DNA from: JAWKWH01 sp963669455
GTDB taxonomy: Bacteria; Pseudomonadota; Alphaproteobacteria; Rhizobiales; Rhizobiaceae
Direction of reading: 5' to 3'
Assembly: GCA_963669455.1 (NCBI GenBank)
Contig: OY770026.1
Coordinates: 3,658,001 to 3,722,000, forward strand
Length of the DNA: 64,000 bases
The notes under the pieces were generated by a model. It was not told where the DNA came from. It was given only the letters and a program-made list of their open reading frames with translations, and ran no database searches. Below, one piece after another: positions 34,945-43,292 of this stretch (the stretch's first letter is position 1; each line of letters opens with the position of its first letter). A program made the position numbers and the translations under genes.

Positions 34945-36126
34945 GTGAAACTGAGGTCCATCACCATCCTTCTGATCGCCGAAGTCGCGGCGATGAGCTT
35001 GTGGTTTGTTTCTGCGGCAATCCTGCCGGATATGTTACGCGAAGCCGACGTGTCGGAACTGCGCCAGGCGGCGTTGTCGAGCGGCGTGCAGGCCGGCTTC
35101 GTGGCCGGCGCGCTCGTCTCGGCGATCTTCGGGATCGCCGACCGTTTCAATCCAAAGGGCGTCTTTTCAGCCTGCGCATTCCTGGCAGCGCTTGCCAATG
35201 CAGTGCTCGTGATCGCAGAACCTGGCGGCAATGTTGCCATCGCCATGCGATTTGCGACCGGCGCGCTGCTTGCCGGGGTCTATCCCGTCGGCATGAAAAT
35301 CGCCGTTGGCTGGGGCGACAAGGATCGGGGATTTCTGGTTGGAATGCTGGTTGGCGCCTTGACCCTCGGCTCGGCCCTTCCGCATCTGCTCGCCCTTGGC
35401 GGCGGCGCGGACTGGCGGTTTACGGTGATTGCGGCCTCGCTGGCAGCGGCGGCATCCGGACTGATCATCCTGGCCGTATCCCTTGGACCGAAGCATCAGA
35501 AAGCGTCGCGTTTTGATCCACGTGTCATTGCAAGTGCGTGGACAAACCGGCGCGTTCGCCTCGCCTATGCCGGCTATCTCGGACATATGTGGGAACTTTA
35601 TGCAATGTGGGCATGGATTGGCGCGGCAACGGCTGCTTCCTATGGCATGTCGCTGCCAGCCGCCGATGCAATCTGGTTGTCAAAACTCACCGCGTTTCTG
35701 GCCATCGGCTTGGGTGGTCTGACCTGCGCTGTGGCAGGCCGGATTGCCGACCGGATCGGCAAGGCGGAGGTCGCAACCATTGCCATGGTGATCAGCGGCG
35801 GGGCCGCAATCGCGACAGCAGTCACCTTTGGCGGTGCGCCATGGATCACATTTGCAGTCGTGATCGTTTGGGGAATTGCCATAATTCCCGACTCGGCGCA
35901 GTTTTCAGCGCTGGTCGCCGACGCCTCGCCTGCAGAACATGCCGGCAGCCTGATGACCCTTCAGACGGCGCTAGGCTTTGCGCTCACCTTCTTCATTGTC
36001 CAGGGCGTTCCGCCAGCGGCCGCGGCCTTTGGATGGCCCGCCATACTGGCCGCACTGGCGCTTGGTCCGGTATTCGGCATTTTCGCCATGCTGCGCCTGA
36101 TTGCTCTAAACCGGCCTGCGGTCTGA
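34945..36126 (+). CDS. MFS transporter
   Basis: A 393-residue transporter with about twelve hydrophobic segments; start MKLRSITILLIAEVAAMSLW encoded by GTG with AGGG nine bases upstream. The loop after helix 2 (GIADRFNPKGVFSA) and the second DR-type loop (RIADRIGKAEVA) fit the major facilitator superfamily. Substrate not inferable. It follows tyrC by six bases, so it is likely co-transcribed. Confidence 0.85.
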   Translation: MKLRSITILLIAEVAAMSLWFVSAAILPDMLREADVSELRQAALSSGVQAGFVAGALVSAIFGIADRFNPKGVFSACAFLAALANAVLVIAEPGGNVAIAMRFATGALLAGVYPVGMKIAVGWGDKDRGFLVGMLVGALTLGSALPHLLALGGGADWRFTVIAASLAAAASGLIILAVSLGPKHQKASRFDPRVIASAWTNRRVRLAYAGYLGHMWELYAMWAWIGAATAASYGMSLPAADAIWLSKLTAFLAIGLGGLTCAVAGRIADRIGKAEVATIAMVISGGAAIATAVTFGGAPWITFAVVIVWGIAIIPDSAQFSALVADASPAEHAGSLMTLQTALGFALTFFIVQGVPPAAAAFGWPAILAALALGPVFGIFAMLRLIALNRPAV

Positions 36127-36245
36127 TCACTCGCTGCACACCCGGGTAAGAAACAATTAACTATCAATATCGTGACCAGTCGTGACCGCATGTGCTCTTG
36201 CAGGCGGCAAAGCGTTCCTACATATCCGCACACAACAGGAGATAA

Positions 36246-36758
36246 ATGATGTTTCGTAGAGAGTTCCTATTCGTTGGTGCTGGCGTGGCGCTTGCCTATG
36301 CGGGGTTTCGTGCCGGCAGCAAGCAGACGGCCAAGGTGGATACGTTGACCACCGGTTCGATCGAAGGATCGTTCGAGATCACCAAGACAGACGAAGAATG
36401 GCGTTCAATCCTGACGGATGCGCAATATCGGGTATTGCGTAAGGAAGCGACGGAGCGGCCCCATACCAGCCCGCTTAACGGCGAAAAGCGTGCCGGCGAC
36501 TATCATTGCGCCGGGTGCGATCTGCCGCTCTATTCGTCTAAAACCAAATATGACAGCGGCACCGGCTGGCCGAGCTTCTATCAGTCGATTGCCAATGCGG
36601 TTGGGACGAAAGAGGACAGATCGCTGTTTCTGACACGCACCGAGGTCCATTGCCGCCGCTGCGGGGGCCATCTCGGGCACATATTCGACGACGGCCCGGC
36701 GCCCACCGGTAAGCGTCACTGCATCAACGGTGTGGCTTTGACCTTCAAGGCCGCCTAA
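36246..36758 (+). CDS. msrB: peptide-methionine (R)-S-oxide reductase, Tat-exported
   Basis: A 170-residue MsrB repairing methionine-R-sulfoxide in the periplasm. The N-terminus FRREFLFVGAGVALAYAG is a twin-arginine signal. The core has two zinc Cys pairs (CAGC, and CRRCGG) and the catalytic RHCINGVALTF with Cys near 161. Two ATGs (36246, 36249) follow AGGAGATAA; either may be used. It converges with the DUF2125 gene, nine bases apart. Confidence 0.93.
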   Translation: MMFRREFLFVGAGVALAYAGFRAGSKQTAKVDTLTTGSIEGSFEITKTDEEWRSILTDAQYRVLRKEATERPHTSPLNGEKRAGDYHCAGCDLPLYSSKTKYDSGTGWPSFYQSIANAVGTKEDRSLFLTRTEVHCRRCGGHLGHIFDDGPAPTGKRHCINGVALTFKAA

Positions 36759-36767
36759 CAAAACCGC

Positions 36768-37766
36768 TCACGGCAGTGGCGGAATTTCGCCAAGTTCGAT
36801 GAACCCGTAGATAATCTTGCCTTTTACCACGCGCAAAGGCAGTTCGGCATCTTCACCGAGCGCTTTCAGGCTGGCGGTGAAATTGGCTATCTGGCTGGCA
36901 GCGCTTGGAAATGTCTTGATCAGGGATTGCGACAGGGCATCGGCATTGCGGATCGAAAATGTCAGCTTTGCATCGAGTAAGCCTTCGCCTGCATCGACGC
37001 TGAACGTTCCTTTTGCATCGAGCGAACCGCCCTTTAGAGACAGAAAAAACCGGCGCAACGTGCCAGACTGGCCTCGCAGGCTTTGAGCTCCATTTGCCGC
37101 CCACCTGACACCGTCATCGAGAGCGAAATCGAGCCCCGCATCAAGCGGCGGCAGCGCTTCGCCCTCCAACAGGCTCTCGTCGATGAGCAGTTGACCGATG
37201 CTGGCGGCCAGATCAAGCGCGGCATCGTTTGGGCGCATATGCGCCTCGACCGCCTCGACCGCCAACAATTGCTGCTGTCGATTGCCGGCATCAATGGCGG
37301 CTTTCAACAGGCGCGATTCAATTGAGACACGGGTCGGCAGTGGCACGGAAAGGCGGACACTTGAGCGCAGTAGTTCCCAATTCAGCTGCAAGGGCAGCAG
37401 ACCCCCCGCCTCAATGTGAGCCGGACCATCTATCTCCCAGATCAAAAAGGAGGGGTTATAGACCTGCGCTGCGGTTCGAAAGGCGCCGGCGGAGACTGAC
37501 AAGCCTTCACTTGTCTGTTCAAACAGGATGCTGTCGCAATTTACTCCGAGACGAAACGGATAGCCGTTGACCTGACTGTTTTCGCAATTCAGGCGAACGC
37601 CATCCCCATTGGCCGATGCGATAGCATTCGACACCTGGGTATCGACCTGTCCGGCGACATAATACCAGCCGCCGGTATAAAGGATAATTACAGCGACAAT
37701 GGCGGCAGCGAGCCATGCGAAGCGGCGGCGATTTTTCGAACCGGTTGTTTCCAAGGTCATCTTCAT
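36768..37766 (-). CDS. DUF2125 domain-containing membrane-anchored protein
   Basis: A 332-residue protein with one N-terminal membrane segment (RRFAWLAAAIVAVIILYTGGWYYV, about 14-37) and a large periplasmic beta-rich domain. The DUF2125 region spans about 60-330 (SQVNGYPFRLGVNCDSI, VYNPSFLIWEIDGPAHIEAGG). Function unknown; located between msrB and the cyclotransferase gene. Such proteins are widespread in Rhizobiales at this location. Confidence 0.88.
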   Translation of the reverse strand: MKMTLETTGSKNRRRFAWLAAAIVAVIILYTGGWYYVAGQVDTQVSNAIASANGDGVRLNCENSQVNGYPFRLGVNCDSILFEQTSEGLSVSAGAFRTAAQVYNPSFLIWEIDGPAHIEAGGLLPLQLNWELLRSSVRLSVPLPTRVSIESRLLKAAIDAGNRQQQLLAVEAVEAHMRPNDAALDLAASIGQLLIDESLLEGEALPPLDAGLDFALDDGVRWAANGAQSLRGQSGTLRRFFLSLKGGSLDAKGTFSVDAGEGLLDAKLTFSIRNADALSQSLIKTFPSAASQIANFTASLKALGEDAELPLRVVKGKIIYGFIELGEIPPLP

Positions 37767-37808
37767 CTAACGCCAGGGTGGATCTTATTCCTGATATGAG
37801 TATGCGGT

Positions 37809-38324
37809 ATGAGCGATTTTTGGGTGTTTGGCTATGGTTCGCTGATCTGGAATCCCGGATTTGATTATCTGGAGCGTCAGCGCGCCCATTTGTTTGGCTA
37901 TCGCAGGTCTCTTTGTATCCGCTCATGGGTACACAGAGGCACGCAAGAGCGCCCGGGTCTGGTGCTCGGGCTCGACCGTGGCGGTTCGTGTTCGGGGCTT
38001 GCATTTAAGGTTTCAGCCGATCTTCGCGCCGATGTGATCGGCTATCTTAGAGGCCGTGAACTGGTCACCAATGTCTATCAGGAAAGGGAATTGTCGGTAC
38101 GGCTTGAAACCGGCATGCGAACCAAGGCGATCGGCTATGTCGTCGACCGTGGTCACACTCAATATGCCGGCTCGATTGATGTCGAGGAAGCGGTCCGGGG
38201 CGTTTCCGGTGCAGTCGGACAATCCGGCCGCAACGAAGATTATGTCATCAGCACCGTGGAACATTTACGTGCCCTTGGCATTCGCGATCACTGGCTGGAA
38301 GATGTGGCTAGCCGGATCGGTTGA
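37809..38324 (+). CDS. gamma-glutamylcyclotransferase (ChaC-like)
   Basis: A 171-residue enzyme that acts on glutathione to yield 5-oxoproline. The start FWVFGYGSLIWNPGF is diagnostic for ChaC-type cyclotransferases; GYRRSLCIRSWVHRGTQERPGLVLGL and GYVVDRGHTQYAG follow. The catalytic Glu lies in the central region. It is divergent from DUF2125 and converges with plsC with seven bases between. Confidence 0.9.
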   Translation: MSDFWVFGYGSLIWNPGFDYLERQRAHLFGYRRSLCIRSWVHRGTQERPGLVLGLDRGGSCSGLAFKVSADLRADVIGYLRGRELVTNVYQERELSVRLETGMRTKAIGYVVDRGHTQYAGSIDVEEAVRGVSGAVGQSGRNEDYVISTVEHLRALGIRDHWLEDVASRIG

Positions 38325-38331
38325 TCAGCTC

Positions 38332-39129
38332 TTAGAGCGCATCCGGTTTAAAGCCGAGTTCTTTTAGCCGTTTGGCTGCCGTCGGCGGCATCGGTGGCGG
38401 GTTGGATGACCTGGCCGCATCGATCAGCAACGCATCACAGGCCGCCTCGGTTTCCTTCACCAGGCGTTCCAGAAACTCCTCCTTGCCGAGGCCTGGCGGG
38501 ATCGGCGGCAATATCCGTGCCTTGATCGTACCGGGGAAGCGCAAAAATTTCCGCCTTGGCCAATAAAGACCGGCGACGTGTGCAACCGGCACCACGGGAA
38601 TATCGAGCTGCGAATAGAGCTCGACTATACCCCATTTGTAGGCCGGTTCCGCACCCGGCGGCTTGCGCGTACCCTCGGGATAAATGATCAACTGACGGCC
38701 CCGTTCGGCCATCCGCTCGCGTGTCTGTTTTACCGCCTGCCTCAACGCCCGGGAGCGACTGCCCCGATTGACCGGAACCATGCCCATCTTTGCGACATAC
38801 CAGCCAAACAGGGGAATCCACATCAGTTCGCGTTTCAAAATGTAAAGCGCATCTGGAATCCAGGGCAAAAAGGCATAGGCATCGAAGAAGGACTGGTGTT
38901 TCGGAGCCAGGATATAGGAGCCGGAGGGCAGGTTTTCGTGACCACTGAGATCGAATTTGGTGCCGACGATCTTCTCCTGCAACCAGATATTCGTCCGTGC
39001 CCAGAATTTGGGAACCCACCAAGCAAGTTTCGGCGGAACCAGAAAATAGTAGGGCGTAAAGATGATCATCTCGACGATGATGCAGATATAAAACGCAACA
39101 TTGAACAAAAAGGAGCGGAATGGAATCAT
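38332..39129 (-). CDS. plsC: 1-acyl-sn-glycerol-3-phosphate acyltransferase
   Basis: A 265-residue membrane acyltransferase acylating lysophosphatidate. N-terminal hydrophobic span (FNVAFYICIIVEMIIFTPYYF), then the block I motif KHQSFFDAYAF in place of NHxxxxD, GMVPVNRGSRS (block II) and IIYPEGTRKPPG (block III). I use the ATG at 39129; a longer frame to 39450 lies in the preceding gene. The stop TAA is part of a GCGCTCTAA string, the reverse of the TAGAGCG repeat start. Last gene of the ftsE-ftsX-ydcF-plsC operon. Confidence 0.92.
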   Translation of the reverse strand: MIPFRSFLFNVAFYICIIVEMIIFTPYYFLVPPKLAWWVPKFWARTNIWLQEKIVGTKFDLSGHENLPSGSYILAPKHQSFFDAYAFLPWIPDALYILKRELMWIPLFGWYVAKMGMVPVNRGSRSRALRQAVKQTRERMAERGRQLIIYPEGTRKPPGAEPAYKWGIVELYSQLDIPVVPVAHVAGLYWPRRKFLRFPGTIKARILPPIPPGLGKEEFLERLVKETEAACDALLIDAARSSNPPPMPPTAAKRLKELGFKPDAL

Positions 39130-39215
39130 GCGGGAAACAGGCCTTGTCGAAATGGTCGGCCCACGGGTTACACCATGAAAGGGCAACAGGCAAAGACCAC
39201 GCGACGAGACATTTT

Positions 39216-39881
39216 CTACCAACTCGCCCTGCGGATCAGAGCCATGACATATTTGCCATATTCGGTGAAGAAAACGCGAAGTGCTGCGGGCCTCACCAGC
39301 CAGCCACCCTGGGTCAAATCCGTGTCGACAACAGGGTAGGCGATGAATTCGACACCATCCGTGTGAGCCTGCATTTCCAGAAGACTGCGCGGCAGATGAT
39401 AATTGTTGGTAACAATGATCACCTTGCCGTAGCGCCATTTCGCGATCCATCTGGCGCCTTCAACCGCATTGCCGATCGTGTCGAGCGCTGCGTGGTCGAT
39501 GTCAACACAACACTCAAACAACCCGGCATCGGCGCCGGTTGCCCGCAGCAATGCCGACTTGCCGGTCTGTGGATGCACACCGCTTATCAGCAGGCGTTTG
39601 CCTTTTTTCTCACCCAGCAGATCAACCGCCGCTTTCAGCCGTGCCTGCCCGCCGGTCAGCACGATGATGGCATCTGCCTGCTGTGGATCAAAGGGGGTTT
39701 TCAAACCCGCAACATGGGTGGCAAAGACAGCAAAACCGGCGAAATAAATCACGATCAGAACCGCGCCCAGGCCAAGGGCGGAAAGGAGCCACCGCAACAT
39801 GCGGCGGCGGCCGGCGGGACCGGATGGCAAGGCTAACTCACCGGCAGGCGCTTTGGATTTTACCTTGTCGTGCATAGGCAT
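39216..39881 (-). CDS. YdcF family (DUF218) membrane protein
   Basis: A 221-residue protein with one hydrophobic segment (MLRWLLSALGLGAVLIVIYF, about 28-47) and a DUF218 domain: DAIIVLTGGQARLKAAVDLL, LLISGVHPQTGKSALLRAT and IIVTNNYHLPRSLLEMQ. ElyC/SanA relatives act in envelope or peptidoglycan precursor handling. Start ATG at 39881 with GGAAAC upstream. It lies between ftsX and plsC in the same orientation. Confidence 0.85.
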   Translation of the reverse strand: MPMHDKVKSKAPAGELALPSGPAGRRRMLRWLLSALGLGAVLIVIYFAGFAVFATHVAGLKTPFDPQQADAIIVLTGGQARLKAAVDLLGEKKGKRLLISGVHPQTGKSALLRATGADAGLFECCVDIDHAALDTIGNAVEGARWIAKWRYGKVIIVTNNYHLPRSLLEMQAHTDGVEFIAYPVVDTDLTQGGWLVRPAALRVFFTEYGKYVMALIRRASW

Positions 39882-40004
39882 GTTTCCAACATGCGATAAT
39901 GTAGAGTTTAAATTACGGCCAGTTCCAGAACCGATCTGCACAACCCCCAACATTCGATTCTCGCGGCAATCGCAGCCCGGTTGAGTGTTTGCTACCGAAC
40001 GGCG

Positions 40005-40985
40005 TCAGGCGTTGTCCAGCGAACCAAGCCGGTTGACGACCGTCATATGGGTCGTAATCGCGGTCAGGCCGGCAATGATGATGATAAACATCGCCACCAG
40101 CGAATAACCGGTATAACCGATCGAAAACCGTCCGAACAATGCGGCCGCCTGATCAGCTTCAGGTGTTGCAAGGTTTCTGGCCGACCACCAGCCAAACGCT
40201 ACAAAGACCGCGATGGCGGCGAACCCGCCCGCGGCGGCACCCTTCATGCCGACCAACAAAAAATGCCGGCGAAATTCCTGGGCAATGAAACGGGCTTCCG
40301 CGCCGACAAAATGGAGCACTTCGATGATGTGACCATTGCCGGCCATGGCCCCGCGGGTGGCAAAAACCACTGTCAGAACCGTTGCCGACAGCATCAGCAC
40401 CAAAATCGCGATCCCCAGCGTTACCGTGGTTCGCGCCATGGTAATCAGCCTGTCGACCCAGGTTCTGTGATCATCCAGCGAAGCTTGTGGAATTTCGGCG
40501 ATAAGCCGGTCGCGAATTGCGGTGAAATCCGGTGGGTCATCTTCATCAATCGTCACCACGACCAGCCGTGGCACCGGCAGTTGATCGATATCAAGGCCAG
40601 ACCCCAGCCACGGTTCCAGCAACCGGGCCGTTGCCTCGCGATCAACGATGGCGGCGGAAACAACGCCTTCAAACTCTTCTACAATCAGGCGCGCAGCCTC
40701 AAGCGCAGCCTCGATGTCGAAGCCTTCTTCCGGCCTGATCTGGATAGTGGCCTCGCGCGATATCTGACTTTGCCAGACCCCTGCCGTGTCGCGCACCAGT
40801 GTCACAGCGCCCAGCGTCAGGCAGGACAAGAACGTCATGATGGCGATGACAAAAACCAGCGCGGTGCTGGCAACATTTTGCGGCGGCACTATCGAGGTTC
40901 GCCGCGGCCGGCCATTCCTGCCGCGCAATCCGGCCAGGCCGGCAAAACCGGTACCGGGTGTGGATGGACGCAAGGCTTCACTCAT
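40005..40985 (-). CDS. ftsX: cell division protein FtsX
   Basis: A 326-residue permease-like partner of FtsE that signals to murein hydrolases at the septum. A cytoplasmic N-terminus rich in Arg/Pro is followed by the first span (ALVFVIAIMTFLSCLTLGAV), a periplasmic domain of about 130 residues (QISREATIQIRPEEGFDIEA) and three further spans. The ATG at 40985 overlaps the ftsE stop by eight bases and has GGAAGG upstream; the TTG at 40994 is rejected. Confidence 0.93.
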   Translation of the reverse strand: MSEALRPSTPGTGFAGLAGLRGRNGRPRRTSIVPPQNVASTALVFVIAIMTFLSCLTLGAVTLVRDTAGVWQSQISREATIQIRPEEGFDIEAALEAARLIVEEFEGVVSAAIVDREATARLLEPWLGSGLDIDQLPVPRLVVVTIDEDDPPDFTAIRDRLIAEIPQASLDDHRTWVDRLITMARTTVTLGIAILVLMLSATVLTVVFATRGAMAGNGHIIEVLHFVGAEARFIAQEFRRHFLLVGMKGAAAGGFAAIAVFVAFGWWSARNLATPEADQAAALFGRFSIGYTGYSLVAMFIIIIAGLTAITTHMTVVNRLGSLDNA

Positions 40986-41637
40986 AGACGTCAAGCCTTC
41001 CGTTTGCCAGAATCATGCGGCGCGCATCAACCTGATCCATCAGGCCCAGATCATGTGTGGCGATCAAGACCGCGGTGCCGGAGCGGTTAAGTTCGATGAA
41101 CAACCGCAACAGGCGCCTTGCCAAGGGCGGATCGACATTGCCGGTCGGCTCGTCGGCAAGAAGTATTTCTGGCTGCTCAATCAAGGCGCGGGCAATGGCG
41201 GCACGCTGCTTTTCCCCGCCGGAAAGCACCGGCGGAAGCACATGGGCCCGTTCGCCAAGCCCCACCCATTTCAGCAATTCCAGCACGTCGTTGCGATAGC
41301 TTGCCTCCTCGCGCCCGCGAACCCTGAGCGGCAACGCGACATTCTCGTAAGTCGTCATGTGGTCGAGCAGGCGGAAATCCTGAAACACGACCCCGATGCG
41401 GCGGCGCAAAGCTGGTAATTCCTTTCTGGTGATATGCGAACGGTCCTTACCGAATACCGTAATCAGGCCACGTGTCGGCTTCAAAGACAAAAACAACAAT
41501 CGCAACAGGGTAGTCTTGCCCGCGCCGGATGGTCCGGAGAGAAACTGAAATGACTGCTCCGGCAGATCGAACGATATGTCGCGCAGGATTTCCGGACCCA
41601 TTCCATATCGCAATCCGACATTTTCAAAGCGAATCAA
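40978..41637 (-). CDS. ftsE: cell division ATP-binding protein FtsE
   Basis: A 219-residue ABC ATPase. Walker A GPSGAGKTTLLRL, signature LSGGEKQRAAIARAL, Walker B ILLADEPTGN and H-loop ATHDLGL are all present. I take the TTG at 41637 (ML/IRFENVGLRYG) as start because AAGGGGCTGAAA precedes it and the length matches FtsE; an ATG further upstream gives an unusual 12-residue extension. It drives the operon ftsE-ftsX-ydcF-plsC and is divergent from the DUF3426-like gene. Confidence 0.93.
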   Translation of the reverse strand: MIRFENVGLRYGMGPEILRDISFDLPEQSFQFLSGPSGAGKTTLLRLLFLSLKPTRGLITVFGKDRSHITRKELPALRRRIGVVFQDFRLLDHMTTYENVALPLRVRGREEASYRNDVLELLKWVGLGERAHVLPPVLSGGEKQRAAIARALIEQPEILLADEPTGNVDPPLARRLLRLFIELNRSGTAVLIATHDLGLMDQVDARRMILANGRLDVYE

Positions 41638-41781
41638 TTTCAGCCCCTTCCGGCCTGCTCCGCACAGGGACAAAAGCAGATATTAGCAGTTTTTTGAGGC
41701 TTAAATCGGCGCCAGGTCGCGAAGCATTAACCATTTCGGTTTACTCCCTAATTGAGATTTGCAAAAGGATGCCAACGCGAA

Positions 41782-42411
41782 ATGGCTCGCAAACCTGTTT
41801 CAACTCCTGTTTCAGGCGAGATTTTGACGAATCAAGCTGACCGAAGCGACGCTGATTTTATCAGCGAGCGCGATGTTGTCGAAGCGGAATACGAAACCGT
41901 CGTCAAACGCCATCAAAAACTGGACCTCAATGCTGCCGGCAGCGGGGCCGGCGATGCAAATATGTTCGGACTGGGTATACTGTCTGCCAATAGCGATACA
42001 GACAGTGATGGGCGGACTAACCCGGCGTTCTGGATCATCGGTCTGGTGCTGGTAGGCGCTGTATTCTGGATTTCCGGCGGTCACACACTATTGCCGACAC
42101 GCACCTTCCAGATCGCCTCCACACCCGCAAACCCGTTCGCAATCGACGATGTCAGGTCAACGGTCGAGAAGGCCGGCTTGCGATCCTATATCGTGGTCAA
42201 TGGTGTCATTTCCAACAGTGCCAACGACACGCTGCCGCTTCCCGATCTTATTATCCAGGTCAATCTGGTTGACGGTTCAACAACGCGTTACCGGATGCCC
42301 GGCGGCAAGGAAAAAATCACTGCTGGCGGACGCTATGTGTTCGCCAGCAAGTTCATGGCACCGCAAAACGGCGTTGAGAATGTAAAAGTCATGATCCGGA
42401 ACAGGGACTAG
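41782..42411 (+). CDS. DUF3426-like single-span membrane protein lacking a zinc ribbon
   Basis: A 209-residue protein. Disordered acidic N-terminus (to about 82), one hydrophobic segment (AFWIIGLVLVGAVFWISGGH), then a beta-sandwich domain with YIVVNGVISNSANDTLPLPD, IQVNLVDGSTTRYRM and GGRYVFASKF, as in the C-terminal part of zinc-ribbon/DUF3426 proteins. In relatives at this location (divergent from ftsE) an N-terminal CxxC zinc ribbon is usual; here no Cys pair is present. Its stop TAG is the first base triplet of repeat copy B. Function unknown. Confidence 0.7.
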   Translation: MARKPVSTPVSGEILTNQADRSDADFISERDVVEAEYETVVKRHQKLDLNAAGSGAGDANMFGLGILSANSDTDSDGRTNPAFWIIGLVLVGAVFWISGGHTLLPTRTFQIASTPANPFAIDDVRSTVEKAGLRSYIVVNGVISNSANDTLPLPDLIIQVNLVDGSTTRYRMPGGKEKITAGGRYVFASKFMAPQNGVENVKVMIRNRD

Positions 42412-42718
42412 AGCGTTTCCACCGAATATTGGAGCAGTTTGATGGGATGGATTTTTTGGTTCTGCAAGGAGAATACCGGAGTGCGATGCCGTAGCATCGT
42501 GCGAGGATTTCGACGCAGCAGAGGCGGAAAAGGCACCCAAGCCGGCTACTCAACATGTTGAACTTAAATCACAAACTGCAATCATTCGACCTTGGTTCTT
42601 TGCGCCCTGGATGTCGTCGCGCCCGCCTCACGGGTGCGCACCCGCATCGACGAACGCTTCTAACCAGGACACAAACTCCCGGCGGTCAAACGATTCAATA
42701 TTCGGTGGATACGCTCTA
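42409..42718. repeat. structured 310-bp palindrome-ended repeat, copy B
   Basis: The left arm (42409-42431) and right arm (42696-42718) are complementary at 22 of 23 positions. The outer seven bases TAGAGCG equal copy A, but the inner 16 differ (TTTCCACCGAATATTG). The core is shared with copy A, including CGGGTGCGCACCCG at 42631-42644 and a GATGC-CGTA-GCATC hairpin near 42490. It fills the gap exactly from the upstream gene's TAG stop to the base before the hpt ATG. Confidence 0.75.
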
Positions 42719-43267
42719 ATGCCGAAAGTCAGAGGCAAGGACATCGAAATTCTGTTCAGTGCATCGACAATCGCGCGGCGCAATCTCGAACTGGCCAAGA
42801 ACATTGCGCAAGAGGCCGGCGAAAATCTCCTGATTATCTCCGTGCTCAAAGGATCGTTCATCTTTGCCGCTGATTTGATCCGAGCGATGCACGATGCCGG
42901 CGCCGAGCCGGATGTCGAATTCATCATGATTTCCAGTTACGGCTCAGGCACGACCAGCAGTGAAATCAACCTTCTGCGCGATGTCGACAGCGATGTCGAA
43001 GGCCGCAATATTTTGCTGGTCGATGATATTCTGGAATCCGGTAAAACGTTAAAATTCACCCGCGAGCTGATGTTGTCACGCGGCGCGAAAAGCGTTTCGG
43101 TCGCGGTATTGCTCGACAAGCGCATGCGCCGCACCAGTGATATCGAGCCGGACTATGTGGGCTTCGACTGCCCGGATTATTTCGTGGTTGGATATGGAAT
43201 GGATGTGGGCCATGCATTTCGCGAACTGCCCTATGTAGGCGTCGTCAAGGGAGACGCCGGAAGCTAG
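42719..43267 (+). CDS. hpt: hypoxanthine phosphoribosyltransferase
   Basis: A 182-residue purine salvage enzyme. PRPP motif ILLVDDILESGKTL at about 99-112, the ISVLKGSFIFAADL region and the FVVGYGMDVGHAFRELPYVG end are as expected. The ATG at 42719 directly abuts the right arm of repeat copy B, so its 5' leader is the repeat; the only purine-rich stretch (GGTGGA) lies some 9 bases upstream. Its stop TAG is again followed by AGCG. It precedes cpdR by 25 bp. Confidence 0.95.
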   Translation: MPKVRGKDIEILFSASTIARRNLELAKNIAQEAGENLLIISVLKGSFIFAADLIRAMHDAGAEPDVEFIMISSYGSGTTSSEINLLRDVDSDVEGRNILLVDDILESGKTLKFTRELMLSRGAKSVSVAVLLDKRMRRTSDIEPDYVGFDCPDYFVVGYGMDVGHAFRELPYVGVVKGDAGS

Positions 43268-43292
43268 AGCGTTCCGGAACAAAGAGGACTTC

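Noticed and set aside
39130..39450. N-terminal extension of plsC
   Set aside because: It lies mostly inside the YdcF gene in another frame; the hydrophobic N-terminus expected for PlsC begins at the 39129 ATG.
39981..41090. 369-codon plus-strand frame opposite ftsX/ftsE
   Set aside because: Antisense shadow: rich in His/Gln/Arg with no recognisable domain, while the opposite strand carries clear FtsX and FtsE motifs.
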